From positions 98,839-162,838 of the forward strand of contig UEIF01000020.1 of the NCBI GenBank assembly GCA_900468805.1: a DNA stretch of 64,000 nucleotides, given 5' to 3'. The translations under genes and the position numbers were made by a program. Origin of the DNA: Hyphomicrobiales bacterium (GTDB taxonomy: Bacteria > Pseudomonadota > Alphaproteobacteria > Rhizobiales > Rhizobiaceae). Shown here in pieces: positions 36,055-47,367 of the stretch (position 1 is its first letter; each line of letters starts with the position of its first letter). Below the pieces are notes generated by a model. That model saw nothing but the letters and a program-made list of their open reading frames with translations. It was not told the DNA's origin and ran no database searches.

Positions 36055-36935
36055 CAGTTCTCGGAGCCGACGTCGACGATATCGACATCGATATGAAGCC
36101 GATCCGGCTGAAGCGCGATCCGGTGCTGATCGGGTTGTGGATCGCGCTTGTCCTTGTCGCGCTGGTCTGGGTCGCACCCTTCATCTTCATCGTGTTCACC
36201 TCGTTGAAGACACCGGCGGCCGTCACCAGCACCGGCGCCTTCATGCCGCCGACCGACCTCGCCTTTCAAAACTACGCCGACGCTTGGAGCCGCGGCAATT
36301 TTGCCAGCTCCTTCTTCAATAGCGTCATCATCACCGTCATCAAGGTGCCGCTCGGCCTGGCGCTGTCGGCGATGGCTGCCTACGCGCTTGCCAAGATCAA
36401 GTTGAGGATCAGCAAGGCGCTCCTGCTGGTGGTGGTCTTCGGCACGATGATCCCCTTCCAGGTGATGCTCGCACCACTCTTCACGCTGGTGAATTCGTTC
36501 GGGCTCATCGACACCTATGCGGGCGTCATCCTGCCCTATATCGCCTTCGGCGTTCCCTATCAGGTCTTCATCCTACACGGTTTCTTCAAGAGCATTCCAA
36601 AGGAGCTGTCGGAGGCAGCCCTCATCGATGGTGCGACGCATTTCACCATCTTCCGGCGGATTTTCCTGCCCGTCTGCCTGCCGGTTCTCGCTGCCTTGCT
36701 GATCCTCGACTTCGTCTCCACATGGAACGAATTCGCCATGGCGCTCGTCCTTTTGCAGGACCAGCACATGTGGACCCTGCCGCTCGGCCTCATGTCATTC
36801 CAGGGGCAGTTTTCCAGCAATTACGGCCAGCTCAACGCCGCGATCGTCATGACCGTCCTGCCTGCGACGATCGTCTATCTCATGTTCCAGCGCTACTTCG
36901 TGTCCGGACTGACCTCCGGGGCCGTCAAGGGCTGA
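36051..36935 (+). CDS. Sugar ABC transporter permease (MalG type)
   Basis: The second permease has six hydrophobic segments and an EAA loop, SEAALIDGATHFTIFRRIFL, near residues 188-207. The GTG at 36051 overlaps the previous stop (GTGA) and gives 294 residues; the ATG at 36093 (MKPIRLKRDP) is an alternative that starts nearer the first membrane segment. The frame is open far upstream to 35283, but that part is a shadow of the first permease. Confidence 0.93.
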   Translation: MTVLGADVDDIDIDMKPIRLKRDPVLIGLWIALVLVALVWVAPFIFIVFTSLKTPAAVTSTGAFMPPTDLAFQNYADAWSRGNFASSFFNSVIITVIKVPLGLALSAMAAYALAKIKLRISKALLLVVVFGTMIPFQVMLAPLFTLVNSFGLIDTYAGVILPYIAFGVPYQVFILHGFFKSIPKELSEAALIDGATHFTIFRRIFLPVCLPVLAALLILDFVSTWNEFAMALVLLQDQHMWTLPLGLMSFQGQFSSNYGQLNAAIVMTVLPATIVYLMFQRYFVSGLTSGAVKG

Positions 36936-36967
36936 TAGCGAAATCGATTTCTACGAGGAGAGAATAA

Positions 36968-38476
36968 ATGTCTGATGCAGCAGTCGAAAAATGGGGCGTG
37001 TTCGAAGCGGCCTTCGCGGGCCCGTCCGAGGGCAATCCCTATCTCGACGTGGCATTCGATGCCGTGTTCACGCAGAAGAGCCGGGAAGTCCGTGTGCCGG
37101 GATTTTATGACGGCAACGGCACCTACCGAATCCGCTTCATGCCCGATACCGAGGGCGAATGGTCCTTCAAGACACGGTCGAAGACGGGTGCACTCGACGG
37201 CAAGACGGGTTCGTTTACGGCAAGTGCGCCATCGGCCGGCAATCACGGCCCCGTGCGGGTGCGCAACAAGTTCCATTTCGGCTATGCAGACGGCACGCCG
37301 TTCTTCTCCTTCGGCACAACCTGTTATGCCTGGACGCACCAGCCGCGGGAGATGCAGCAGCAGACGTTGGAGACGCTGAAGAAGACGCGTTTCAACAAGA
37401 TCCGCATGGGCATTTTTCCGAAGGACTATCCTTACAATGTCAACGAACCGCTGCATGCCGGCTTCGAAAAAAGCGCTGACGGCAAGGAGGACTTCGACCG
37501 GCCGAATCCGGCCTTCTTTCAGCATTTCGACCGGCAAGTTGCAGCCCTGTGCGCGCTCGGCATTGAGGCCGACATCATCATCTTCCATCCCTATGACCGC
37601 TGGGGTTACGCCGACATGTCGGCGGAGCGTGATTTCCGCTATGTCGCCTATCTGGCAGCGCGGCTTTCCGCCTACCGGAACGTCTGGTGGTCGCTCGCCA
37701 ACGAATACGACTTCCTGATCGACACCAAGCCCATGGAACAGTGGGACCGCTACTTCCACATCCTGGAGGAAAACGACCCTTACCAGCACCTTCGATCGAT
37801 CCATAATGGCGACGTGACGGCCAATTTCGACCATCGTAAGCCGTGGGTAACGCATACCTGCATCCAGAACCCCGACGTCAAGCGCACGCAGGAATGGCGC
37901 AATGCCTATGGCAAACCCGTCGTCAACGACGAGCCGGAATATGAAGGCGATATCCTGCAGTCCTGGGGCAATCTCTCCGCCCAGGAGCTGGTCCACCGCT
38001 ACTGGATCACCATGGCGCGCGGCGGTTATGCTGGCCATGGCGAGACCTATTCGCATCCCGAGGACCTGATCTGGTGGGCCAAGGGCGGCGAGGCCTGGAA
38101 GCGCATCGGCTTCCTGCGGGACCTGCTCGAGGCCGACGTCAAGCACGGGCTGGAACCACTCGGCATCATCGGCGAATGGCCCTGGTCACGGGTCTCGGGC
38201 GCGCGCGATGGCGACGGCGACTTCCGGCTGATCTATCTCGGCGAGCATCAACCCGTCATCTGGTCATCGGGCCTGCCGCTCGACGGCACCGATTACGACG
38301 TCGATATCATAGACACCTGGGAGATGACGATCACGCCAGCCGAAAAGGTTGAGGCCCCCGTGCCGCATCCCACCCGTCATGGCGCGATCGTGCGCGGCGG
38401 CAAGCCGGATGCAGCCTTCGGCGTCAAGCTCCCGCGCAAGCCGCATCAGGCGCTGCGCGTGCGCAGGAAGCGCTAG
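36968..38476 (+). CDS. DUF5060/DUF4038 glycoside hydrolase-like protein
   Basis: The 502-residue protein has an N-terminal beta-sandwich DUF5060 domain (about residues 8-85), then a TIM-barrel DUF4038-type domain (about 100-370). It ends in a C-terminal beta domain of the DUF5605/collagen-binding-like type. Candidate catalytic acids are Glu246 in WWSLANEYDF and Glu322 or Glu324 in NDEPEYEG, placed like the acid/base and nucleophile of clan GH-A enzymes. There is no signal peptide, so it should cleave the imported sugar in the cytoplasm. Related proteins include apiosidases, but the substrate is unknown. It is embedded in the ABC operon, 32 bases after the permease. Confidence 0.88.
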   Translation: MSDAAVEKWGVFEAAFAGPSEGNPYLDVAFDAVFTQKSREVRVPGFYDGNGTYRIRFMPDTEGEWSFKTRSKTGALDGKTGSFTASAPSAGNHGPVRVRNKFHFGYADGTPFFSFGTTCYAWTHQPREMQQQTLETLKKTRFNKIRMGIFPKDYPYNVNEPLHAGFEKSADGKEDFDRPNPAFFQHFDRQVAALCALGIEADIIIFHPYDRWGYADMSAERDFRYVAYLAARLSAYRNVWWSLANEYDFLIDTKPMEQWDRYFHILEENDPYQHLRSIHNGDVTANFDHRKPWVTHTCIQNPDVKRTQEWRNAYGKPVVNDEPEYEGDILQSWGNLSAQELVHRYWITMARGGYAGHGETYSHPEDLIWWAKGGEAWKRIGFLRDLLEADVKHGLEPLGIIGEWPWSRVSGARDGDGDFRLIYLGEHQPVIWSSGLPLDGTDYDVDIIDTWEMTITPAEKVEAPVPHPTRHGAIVRGGKPDAAFGVKLPRKPHQALRVRRKR

Positions 38477-38494
38477 GGATCAGGGAGAAGCTCC

Positions 38495-39565
38495 ATGTCT
38501 GGGTTGAGTATCAACAAAGTCAAGAAATCCTTCGGTTCGGTCGACATCATCCACGGCATCGACGTGGAGATTGCCGACGGCGAGTTCGTCATCCTCGTCG
38601 GCCCGTCCGGCTGCGGCAAGTCAACGCTCTTGCGCATGATTGCCGGCCTGGAGGAGATCAGCGCCGGCAAGATCAGCATCGACGGGCGCGTCGTCAACAA
38701 TCTGCAGCCGAAGGACCGCGATATCGCCATGGTCTTTCAGAACTACGCCCTCTATCCGCAGATGACGGTCGCCCAGAACATGGGATTTGCTTTGGAGCTT
38801 GCCGGCGCCAAGCGGCCGGAGATCGACAAAAAAGTGGCGGAGGCTGCGGCGATCCTCGGCCTGCAGCCGCTTTTGGAGCGCAAGCCGGCGCAGCTTTCGG
38901 GCGGCCAGCGCCAGCGCGTGGCCATGGGCCGCGCCATCGTCCGCGATCCCAAGGTGTTTCTCTTCGACGAGCCGCTGTCGAACCTCGACGCGAAGCTCCG
39001 CGTCAAGATGCGGGCCGAGATCAAAGCACTGCATCAGCGCCTGAAGACGACGATCGTTTATGTCACGCATGACCAGATCGAAGCCATGACCATGGCCGAC
39101 AAGATCGTCGTGCTGCAGGGCGGCCACGTCGAACAGATCGGCAGCCCGCTCGAACTCTATGACCGGCCGCGCAACATCTTCGTCGCCGGTTTCCTCGGTT
39201 CGCCGGCAATGAATTTCCTCGAGGGCACGCTTGAGGATTCCGGCGGGCCTAGTCTCGCTCTTCCCGGCGGCGCGCGGGTCAAACTCTCGCAGGCGCCGGC
39301 CAATTCCGCGGGCAAGCCACTCACGCTCGGCATCCGTCCCGAGGATATTTCGCTCGGTGGCGATGAGGGCGTCGAGGCGGTGGTGAAGGTTATCGAGCCG
39401 ACCGGTTCGGAAACCCATGTCGCCATCGAGGTCGAGGGCAAGGAGCTGACCTGGGTCGTGCGCGAACGTGTAAACCTTGCTCCGGAGCAGCGCGTCAAGC
39501 TGTCGTTTGCGACCCCCAAGATACACTTCTTCGACCGGCAGACACAGAACAGGCTCGACGCTTAA
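38495..39565 (+). CDS. Sugar ABC transporter ATP-binding protein (UgpC/MsmK type)
   Basis: A 356-residue MalK-like ATPase with Walker A GPSGCGKST near residue 37, signature LSGGQRQRVAMGRAIVR near 135, Walker B VFLFDEPLSNLD near 155 and the switch His in YVTHDQIEAM near 189. The C-terminal TOBE domain (about residues 280-350) is present. It is the last gene of the operon, followed by a strong hairpin terminator. Confidence 0.96.
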   Translation: MSGLSINKVKKSFGSVDIIHGIDVEIADGEFVILVGPSGCGKSTLLRMIAGLEEISAGKISIDGRVVNNLQPKDRDIAMVFQNYALYPQMTVAQNMGFALELAGAKRPEIDKKVAEAAAILGLQPLLERKPAQLSGGQRQRVAMGRAIVRDPKVFLFDEPLSNLDAKLRVKMRAEIKALHQRLKTTIVYVTHDQIEAMTMADKIVVLQGGHVEQIGSPLELYDRPRNIFVAGFLGSPAMNFLEGTLEDSGGPSLALPGGARVKLSQAPANSAGKPLTLGIRPEDISLGGDEGVEAVVKVIEPTGSETHVAIEVEGKELTWVVRERVNLAPEQRVKLSFATPKIHFFDRQTQNRLDA

Positions 39566-39653
39566 AGCTCTTTGTGTTTCCGCCATTCCGGATACAGAAC
39601 AGCTGCACTCCTTTGCTGGAAATGCGCTGAGATCAGCACCCTCAGATACAAAT

Positions 39654-39690
39654 GAGCCGGGCGGCCTGACACCGCCCGGCTCTTTCCACG
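39654..39690. terminator. Terminator hairpin between convergent operons
   Basis: GAGCCGGGCGG-n7-CCGCCCGGCTC is a perfect 11-bp stem followed by TTTCC on the plus strand. It lies between the ends of the convergent sugar ABC operon and glpK and may serve both, mainly the plus-strand operon. Confidence 0.75.
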
Positions 39691-39708
39691 GTGTTGGTCC
39701 GCCCCAGG

Positions 39709-41205
39709 TCAGGTCACCGTGCTGAGTGTTCGTGCAATCGCATTGCGCCAGCCGACGATTCGGGCCTGCCTGTCCATGTCAGTCATATCTGGCTCAAATG
39801 TGCGGTCGCTCGCCCAGGCATTCGCGAAGTCATCCCGATCCGGCCAGACTGCAGCCCTGGATCCGGCAAGCCAGGCAGCGCCAAGCGCCGTCGTCTCCAG
39901 CGTCGCGGCCCTGTCCACAGGACTTGAGAGAATATTGGCGAGATGCTGCATGGTCCATTCGGAGGCCGACATGCCGCCATCGACGCGCAGGACGGTTTCG
40001 ATCGGGTGGTCGCCCCAATCGCTGCGCATCGCCACCAGGAGATCGAGCGTCTGATAAGCGACCGACTCCAAGACAGCGCGCGCGAGTTCGGCCGGGCCGC
40101 TATTGCGCGTCAAGCCGAAGATCGCTCCCCGCGCTTCCGGATCCCAATAGGGAGCGCCAAGCCCGGTGAAGGCCGGCACGACATAGACCCTTTGCTGCGG
40201 ATCGGCCCTGTCAGCCAGAGCACCGGTTTCCGATGCCTTCCCGATAATGCCGAGACCGTCACGCAGCCACTGCACGGCAGCACCCGCAATGAAGATCGAT
40301 CCCTCCAGCGCGTAGGTCGTCTTGCCGTTCAGACGGTAGGCGATGGTGGTGAGCAGCCGGTTCTTCGAGTGCACGCGGTCGTCACCAGTATTCAGGAGTG
40401 CAAAACAGCCGGTGCCGTAGGTCGATTTCACCATGCCCGGTTCGAAACAGGCATTGCCGATCGTCGCCGCCTGCTGGTCGCCCGCGACCCCGAGGATCGG
40501 GATCCCCGTGCCGAAGATGTCAGGATCGACCATGCCGAAATCGTCGGCACTGTCCTTGACCTCGGGCAGCAGCGCGCGCGGGATGCGCAGGATCTCGAGA
40601 AGCTCGTCGTCCCAGCGGTTCTCGGCAATGTTGTAGAGCAGGGTGCGCGAGGCATTGGTCGCATCGGTGGCATGCGTCCGCCCGCCGGTCAGCTTGTAGA
40701 TGATCCAGCTGTCGATGGTACCGAAACAGACCTCTCCGGCTTCGGCGCGGACACGCAGTCCCTCAACGTTGTCGAGCAGCCAGCGCAGCTTCGTGCCGGA
40801 AAAATAGGGGTCGAGAAGCAGGCCGGTCTTGGCAGTAAAGAGCTTTTCATAGCCATCGACCTTCAGCCGGTCGCACATTTCCGTCGTGCGCCGGTCCTGC
40901 CAGACGATCGCCCTGTGGAGCGGCCGGCCGGTGGCTTTTTCCCAGACGACAGTCGTTTCCCGCTGGTTGGTGATGCCGATGGCGGCAATCGCGCCCGGCG
41001 CTATGCCGCTCTTTGCTACCGCATCGCGCGCCGTCGCAAGCACCGTGTCCCAGATTTCGCCCGCATCGTGCTCCACCCAGCCGGTCTGCGGGAAATGCTG
41101 GGTAATCTCCGTCTGGGCCGATGATGCGATCCGCATCTGAGGGTCGAAAAGGATTGCCCGCGACGATGTCGTGCCCTGGTCGATGGCAAGGATATGGCCG
41201 TTCAT
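39709..41205 (-). CDS. glpK: Glycerol kinase
   Basis: GlpK phosphorylates glycerol to glycerol-3-phosphate in the cytosol. The 498-residue FGGY-family protein opens with [14 protein letters not shown] (ATP phosphate-binding loop) and has the conserved WILDN-type block (here KLRWLLDN) and [11 protein letters not shown] near residue 410. The ATG at 41205 is chosen because the family motif starts directly after it; the frame runs nine codons further. It lies 151 bases after the transporter binding protein and is probably in the same operon as glpV. Confidence 0.97.
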   Translation of the reverse strand: MNGHILAIDQGTTSSRAILFDPQMRIASSAQTEITQHFPQTGWVEHDAGEIWDTVLATARDAVAKSGIAPGAIAAIGITNQRETTVVWEKATGRPLHRAIVWQDRRTTEMCDRLKVDGYEKLFTAKTGLLLDPYFSGTKLRWLLDNVEGLRVRAEAGEVCFGTIDSWIIYKLTGGRTHATDATNASRTLLYNIAENRWDDELLEILRIPRALLPEVKDSADDFGMVDPDIFGTGIPILGVAGDQQAATIGNACFEPGMVKSTYGTGCFALLNTGDDRVHSKNRLLTTIAYRLNGKTTYALEGSIFIAGAAVQWLRDGLGIIGKASETGALADRADPQQRVYVVPAFTGLGAPYWDPEARGAIFGLTRNSGPAELARAVLESVAYQTLDLLVAMRSDWGDHPIETVLRVDGGMSASEWTMQHLANILSSPVDRAATLETTALGAAWLAGSRAAVWPDRDDFANAWASDRTFEPDMTDMDRQARIVGWRNAIARTLSTVT

Positions 41206-41356
41206 GACATGTCTTTCCTGCGCAGCAGCCATCGCTCCGTCGAAACGACGGCCCTGTGCTCGTTTTATGTTTTGGATGCGCTGTCGACCTTCCCGGCACT
41301 GTCGCCGGGAAGGCCTGACGGTTGCCGGACGTCAGAGCGCCCGGCCAATCCGACGC

Positions 41357-43087
<1,731 letters not shown>

Positions 43088-43166
43088 AATATCCTCCCGG
43101 GGTTTGCGATTGCAGGTCTCACGTCTCAGGCGGCCAGTACCCCCGGCCATCTGTATCACCCTGGCA

Positions 43167-43448
43167 TCACACGTAACGGAACACGCCGATCGCGTAGATC
43201 ACGGAGATGCCAAGAGCCCACCACAGGTTGGGTCCTCCCAGACCCAGCCATGCAAGATGAATGAATGCTGCGCCAAGCAGCGAAATGAACAGCCGGTCGC
43301 CGCGCGTCGTCTCGAAGCGCAGCAGGCCGACGCGGGGCGAACCGCCCGGCGAGAAATATTCCCAGACGCTCATGCCGATCAGCAGCAGCAGGATCGTCAG
43401 GAAGAAGAGCGCCGTCGGCAGCGTCCAGGCCATCCAGGAAAAGCTCAT
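43167..43448 (-). CDS. glpU: Small membrane protein of the glycerol ABC transporter (DUF2160)
   Basis: This 93-residue protein has three hydrophobic segments (LFFLTILLLLIGM, FISLLGAAFIHLAWLGL and WWALGISVIYAIGVF) and the DUF2160 block WEYFSPGGSPRVG. DUF2160 proteins occur almost only beside glycerol ABC transporters. It starts 12 bases after glpQ. Its role in transport is not known. Confidence 0.9.
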   Translation of the reverse strand: MSFSWMAWTLPTALFFLTILLLLIGMSVWEYFSPGGSPRVGLLRFETTRGDRLFISLLGAAFIHLAWLGLGGPNLWWALGISVIYAIGVFRYV

Positions 43449-43460
43449 GTCCGGTCCTCC

Positions 43461-44282
43461 TCAGACGCGACCCAGGGCAAAGCCCTTGGCGATGTAATTT
43501 CGAACGAAATAGATAACGAGCGCGCCGGGAATGATGGTCAGCACGCCGGCTGCCGCCAGCACCCCCCAGTCCATGCCGGAAGCCGAGACCGTGCGTGTCA
43601 TGATCGCCGAGATCGGCTTTGCGGCCGTCGTCGTCAGCGTGCGGGCAAGCAAGAGTTCGACCCACGAAAACATGAAGCAGAAGAAGCCTGCCACGCCGAC
43701 ACCGCTCGCAATCAGCGGAATGAAGATCTTCACGAAGAAGCGCGGGAAGGAATAGCCGTCGATATAGGCCGTCTCGTCGATCTCCTTCGGCACGCCGGAC
43801 ATGAAACCCTCGAGGATCCAGACCGCCAGCGGCACGTTGAACAGGCAGTGGGCGAGTGCGACGGCAATATGCGTGTCGATCAGGCCGAAGGCCGAATAGA
43901 GCTGGAAGAATGGCAGCGCGAAGACCGCCGGCGGCGCCATGCGGTTGGTCAACAGCCAGAAGAACAGGTGCTTGTCGCCGAGGAAGCGGTAGCGCGAGAA
44001 GGCGTAGGCGGCCGGAAGTGCTGCGGCCACCGAGATCACCGTGTTCATCACCACATAGATGATCGAGTTGATATAGCCGTTGTACCAGGACGGATCGGTG
44101 AAGATGACCGCATAGTTGCGCAGCGTCGGGTTCGTCGGCCACAGCGAGAAGGCGCCGGTAATCTCGGCATTCTCCTTGAAGCTCATATTGACGAGCCAGT
44201 AGATCGGCAGGATCAGGAAGACGATGTAGATTGTCGGAACGAGCCAGGAAAGGCTGCCTGCAGGTTTGTATTTGCTGGTCAT
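43461..44282 (-). CDS. glpQ: Glycerol ABC transporter permease GlpQ
   Basis: A 273-residue MalG-type permease with six hydrophobic segments. The EAA loop, EIDETAYIDGYSFPRFFVKI, is near residues 170-190. It begins 14 bases after glpP and ends 12 bases before glpU, within the same operon. In the glp transporter it pairs with GlpP to form the membrane channel. Confidence 0.94.
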   Translation of the reverse strand: MTSKYKPAGSLSWLVPTIYIVFLILPIYWLVNMSFKENAEITGAFSLWPTNPTLRNYAVIFTDPSWYNGYINSIIYVVMNTVISVAAALPAAYAFSRYRFLGDKHLFFWLLTNRMAPPAVFALPFFQLYSAFGLIDTHIAVALAHCLFNVPLAVWILEGFMSGVPKEIDETAYIDGYSFPRFFVKIFIPLIASGVGVAGFFCFMFSWVELLLARTLTTTAAKPISAIMTRTVSASGMDWGVLAAAGVLTIIPGALVIYFVRNYIAKGFALGRV

Positions 44283-44296
44283 GTCTTACCTCCCCC

Positions 44297-45163
44297 TTAG
44301 CCGTTCGCGTCGCCGCTGGTCATCACGGTGTAGAACACCCAGGAGAGCAGCAGGATGATGAGGAAGTAGATGATCGACATTGCCGCCGCGGGGCCGAGAT
44401 CGAACTGGCCGACCGCCATCTTCACCAGATCGATGGAGAGGAAGGTCGTCGAGTTGCCAGGGCCGCCGCCGGTGACGACGAAGGGTTCGGTATAGATCAT
44501 GAAACTGTCCATGAAGCGCAACAGCACGGCGATCAAAAGCACGCGCTTCATCTTCGGAAGCTGGATGTAGCGGAAGACGGACCAGCGCGAGGCGCCATCG
44601 ATCTTGGCCGCCTGATAATAGGCATCCGGGATCGAAACGAGGCCGGCATAGCACAGCAGCACGACGAGGCTCGTCCAGTGCCAGACGTCCATGATGATGA
44701 CGGTTACCCAGGCATCGACCGGATCGCGTACATAATTGTAGTCGAGGCCGATCGCTTCTAGCGTATGGCCGAGCAGGCCGATATCGACACGGCCGAAAAC
44801 CTGCCAGATCGTGCCGACGACGTTCCACGGAATGAGCAGCGGCAGCGCCATCAAGACGAGGCAGACGGGAACGCCCGGTCCCGATTTCGGCATGTTGAGC
44901 GCAATGAAGATACCAAGCGGAATCTGCAGCGCCAGGATGATGAAGGAGAAGAGCAGGTTGCGTTGCAGTGCGTCCCAGAAACGGGCGGAATGCAGGGTCT
45001 GGACGAACCAGTCGGTACCGGCCCAGAAGAACTCGTTATTGCCGAACGTATCCTGCACCGAATAGTTGACGACAGTCATCAGCGGGATGACGGCCGAAAA
45101 CGCCACGAGCAGCAGCACCGGCAGGACCAGAAACCAAGCTTTGTTGTTCCACGTCTTCTGCAT
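44297..45163 (-). CDS. glpP: Glycerol ABC transporter permease GlpP
   Basis: A 288-residue MalF-type permease with six membrane segments. The EAA loop is in a form close to YQAAKIDGASRWSVFRYIQL near residues 178-197. It starts five bases after glpT, so the pair is translated together. Confidence 0.94.
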   Translation of the reverse strand: MQKTWNNKAWFLVLPVLLLVAFSAVIPLMTVVNYSVQDTFGNNEFFWAGTDWFVQTLHSARFWDALQRNLLFSFIILALQIPLGIFIALNMPKSGPGVPVCLVLMALPLLIPWNVVGTIWQVFGRVDIGLLGHTLEAIGLDYNYVRDPVDAWVTVIIMDVWHWTSLVVLLCYAGLVSIPDAYYQAAKIDGASRWSVFRYIQLPKMKRVLLIAVLLRFMDSFMIYTEPFVVTGGGPGNSTTFLSIDLVKMAVGQFDLGPAAAMSIIYFLIILLLSWVFYTVMTSGDANG

Positions 45164-45168
45164 GGGTA

Positions 45169-46239
45169 TCAGGCCTCCCTGCCGACGCGCCAGCTGTCGG
45201 CGTAAATGCTGATGGCCGACGGATCGAAGCTGACGCGGGCCTCTGCCGGGATTTCGGCATCCTCGGATACGACGATTGCGATCGGCTGGCCGGCGAAGCG
45301 GGCGCGAACGATCTTCTGGCGGCCGATATCTTCGACCTTGCTCACCGATACCGGCATACCCTCCCGACCGAGCCGGATGAATTCCGGGCGAATGCCGAGC
45401 TCGGTCTTGGTCGCGCCCTCGGTCTTCGGCGCATAGTCGAGCGTCAGCGTCTCGTCTCCGACCGTGACGGAGCTGCCATTGATCCGCGCCGGCATGACGT
45501 TCATGCCGGGCGAGCCGATGAAATAACCGACGAAGGTGTGGCTCGGCCGCTCGAAGAGTTCGGCTGGCGTGCCGATCTGGACGATCTGACCGTCATACAT
45601 GACCACCACCTTCTCGGCGAAGGTCAGCGCCTCGGTCTGATCATGGGTGACATAGACCATGGTGAAGCCGAACTGCTTGTGCAGCCGCTTCAGCTGCGAA
45701 CGCAGCACCCATTTCATATGCGGGTCGATGACGGTGAGCGGCTCGTCGAAGAGGATGGCGTTGACGTCGTTGCGCACGAGCCCGCGCCCGAGCGAGATCT
45801 TCTGTTTCTGGTCGGCGGTCAGGCCCTGCGCCTTGCGCTTCGCCCAGCCGGCAAGGTCGATCATCTCGAGAATGTCGCGCACGCGCCGGTCGACATCCGC
45901 TTCGGCGACGCCGCGGTTGCGCAGCGGAAAGGCTAGATTGTCGTAGACCGTCATCGTGTCGTAGATGACCGGAAACTGGAAGACCTGCGCGATATTGCGG
46001 CTCTGGGTCGAAAGGTCCGTGACATCCTTACCGTCGAACAGGATGCGGCCATGCGACGGCTGCAGGAGGCCGGAGATGATATTGAGCAGCGTGGTCTTGC
46101 CGCAGCCGGAGGGGCCAAGAAGCGCATAGGCGCCGCCATCGTTCCACTCGTGGTCGACTTCCTTCAGCGAATAATCCTTGTCGCTCTTCGGATTGGCGCC
46201 GTAAGCGTGGCGGATATGGTCGAGCGTGATGCGTGCCAT
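45169..46239 (-). CDS. glpT: Glycerol ABC transporter ATP-binding protein GlpT
   Basis: A 356-residue MalK-like ATPase: Walker A GPSGCGKTT near residue 42, Walker B AILFDEPLTVID near 159, and YVTHDQTEAL near 193. The ABC signature reads LTADQKQKISLGR instead of LSGGQ, a departure also seen as characteristic of this subfamily. It partners GlpS in a heterodimeric ATPase (inference from the operon). A TOBE domain is at the C-terminus. The start is nine bases after glpS. Confidence 0.94.
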   Translation of the reverse strand: MARITLDHIRHAYGANPKSDKDYSLKEVDHEWNDGGAYALLGPSGCGKTTLLNIISGLLQPSHGRILFDGKDVTDLSTQSRNIAQVFQFPVIYDTMTVYDNLAFPLRNRGVAEADVDRRVRDILEMIDLAGWAKRKAQGLTADQKQKISLGRGLVRNDVNAILFDEPLTVIDPHMKWVLRSQLKRLHKQFGFTMVYVTHDQTEALTFAEKVVVMYDGQIVQIGTPAELFERPSHTFVGYFIGSPGMNVMPARINGSSVTVGDETLTLDYAPKTEGATKTELGIRPEFIRLGREGMPVSVSKVEDIGRQKIVRARFAGQPIAIVVSEDAEIPAEARVSFDPSAISIYADSWRVGREA

Positions 46240-46248
46240 TGTGCTCTC

Positions 46249-47325
46249 CTAAACCTTTCCAACCGTGGCGATGGCCTGTCCGTCGGCGCCGAAGGCCATC
46301 ATGTGGCGCGTGTCGAGAAAGGCCTCGATTTCCATGTCCGGATCGATGTCGTGAATGCCATGTGCCAGCATCACCCAGCGCACGCCGTCATAGTCCAGGT
46401 GAACAAAGCTCTCCGAACCGGTGATTTCGGACACCAGCGTGCGCGCCTGCAGGCGGGCTGCATCGCCGGTCTGCGGCGCAAGGCCGAGGTGGTGTGGATG
46501 AAAGGCGATGGTGACAGGCCCGTTCGGCACGGTGGAAAGATGGGCCGGAACCGGAAGCGTGCCCCCGCCTGGGCGCACGAAGAGAGGGCCCGATTTGGTG
46601 ACCTCGATGGCGTTCAGCGGCGGATCTGCGAAGATGCCGGCGGTGGCGAGATCGACCGGGCGGCGATAGACCTCGATTGTCGGTCCGAACTGGGTGATGC
46701 GGCCGGCGTTCAGCGTCGCTGTATTGCCACCGAGCAGCAATGCCTCCGATGGCTCGGTGGTGGCGTAGACGAAGATCGCACCCGACTGGGCGAAGATCTT
46801 CGGCAATTCCTCGCGCAATTCCTCGCGCAGTTTGTAATCGAGATTGGCGAGCGGCTCATCCATCAGCACCAGGCTGGCATTCTTGACGAGGGCGCGCGCG
46901 AGCGCAGTGCGCTGCTGCTGGCCGCCGGAGAGATTGAGCGGCGTGCGATCGAGATAGGGCGTGAGCTTCAGGAGTTCGGCTGCCTTGCGCACGTCGCGAT
47001 CGATCGCAGCCGCATCCTTGCCGGAAATGCGCATCGGGGAGGCGATGTTCTCGTAGACGGTCAATGCCGGATAGTTGATGAACTGCTGGTAGACCATGGC
47101 GACTTTGCGCTTCTGCACCGGCATGCCGGTGACATCGGCGCCGTCGAAATGCACCGAGCCTTCGGTCGGCCGATCAAGCCCAGCCATCAGACGCATCAGT
47201 GATGTCTTGCCCGACAAGGTTGGCCCCAGCAGGACATTCAGCGTGCCCCGCTCGAGAACCAGATCGGTCGGATAGATATGATAGTCCGCGCCCACCATCT
47301 TGGCGGCGTTTCGCAGCTCCAGCAT
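46249..47325 (-). CDS. glpS: Glycerol ABC transporter ATP-binding protein GlpS
   Basis: A 358-residue MalK-like ATPase with an unusual Walker A, GPTLSGKTS (near residue 33), a canonical signature LSGGQQQRTALARALVK and Walker B LVLMDEPLANLD; the switch region reads YATTEPSEAL in place of the usual THD(Q/R)xEA, so the switch His is missing. Together with the degenerate signature of GlpT this suggests one composite ATP site differs from the other. The start at 47325 (MLELRNAAKM) is preferred to the open frame from 47361. Confidence 0.94.
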   Translation of the reverse strand: MLELRNAAKMVGADYHIYPTDLVLERGTLNVLLGPTLSGKTSLMRLMAGLDRPTEGSVHFDGADVTGMPVQKRKVAMVYQQFINYPALTVYENIASPMRISGKDAAAIDRDVRKAAELLKLTPYLDRTPLNLSGGQQQRTALARALVKNASLVLMDEPLANLDYKLREELREELPKIFAQSGAIFVYATTEPSEALLLGGNTATLNAGRITQFGPTIEVYRRPVDLATAGIFADPPLNAIEVTKSGPLFVRPGGGTLPVPAHLSTVPNGPVTIAFHPHHLGLAPQTGDAARLQARTLVSEITGSESFVHLDYDGVRWVMLAHGIHDIDPDMEIEAFLDTRHMMAFGADGQAIATVGKV

Positions 47326-47367
47326 TCCGATTCCCGTGCCTCCTCGCAACGGGGACCACACGCCACC

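Noticed and set aside
39943..41124. 393-codon plus-strand frame opposite glpK
   Set aside because: Antisense shadow; glpK is unambiguous.
43104..44300. 398-codon plus-strand frame opposite glpU and glpQ
   Set aside because: Antisense shadow, extremely rich in Arg, Gln, Asp and His with no fold-like pattern.
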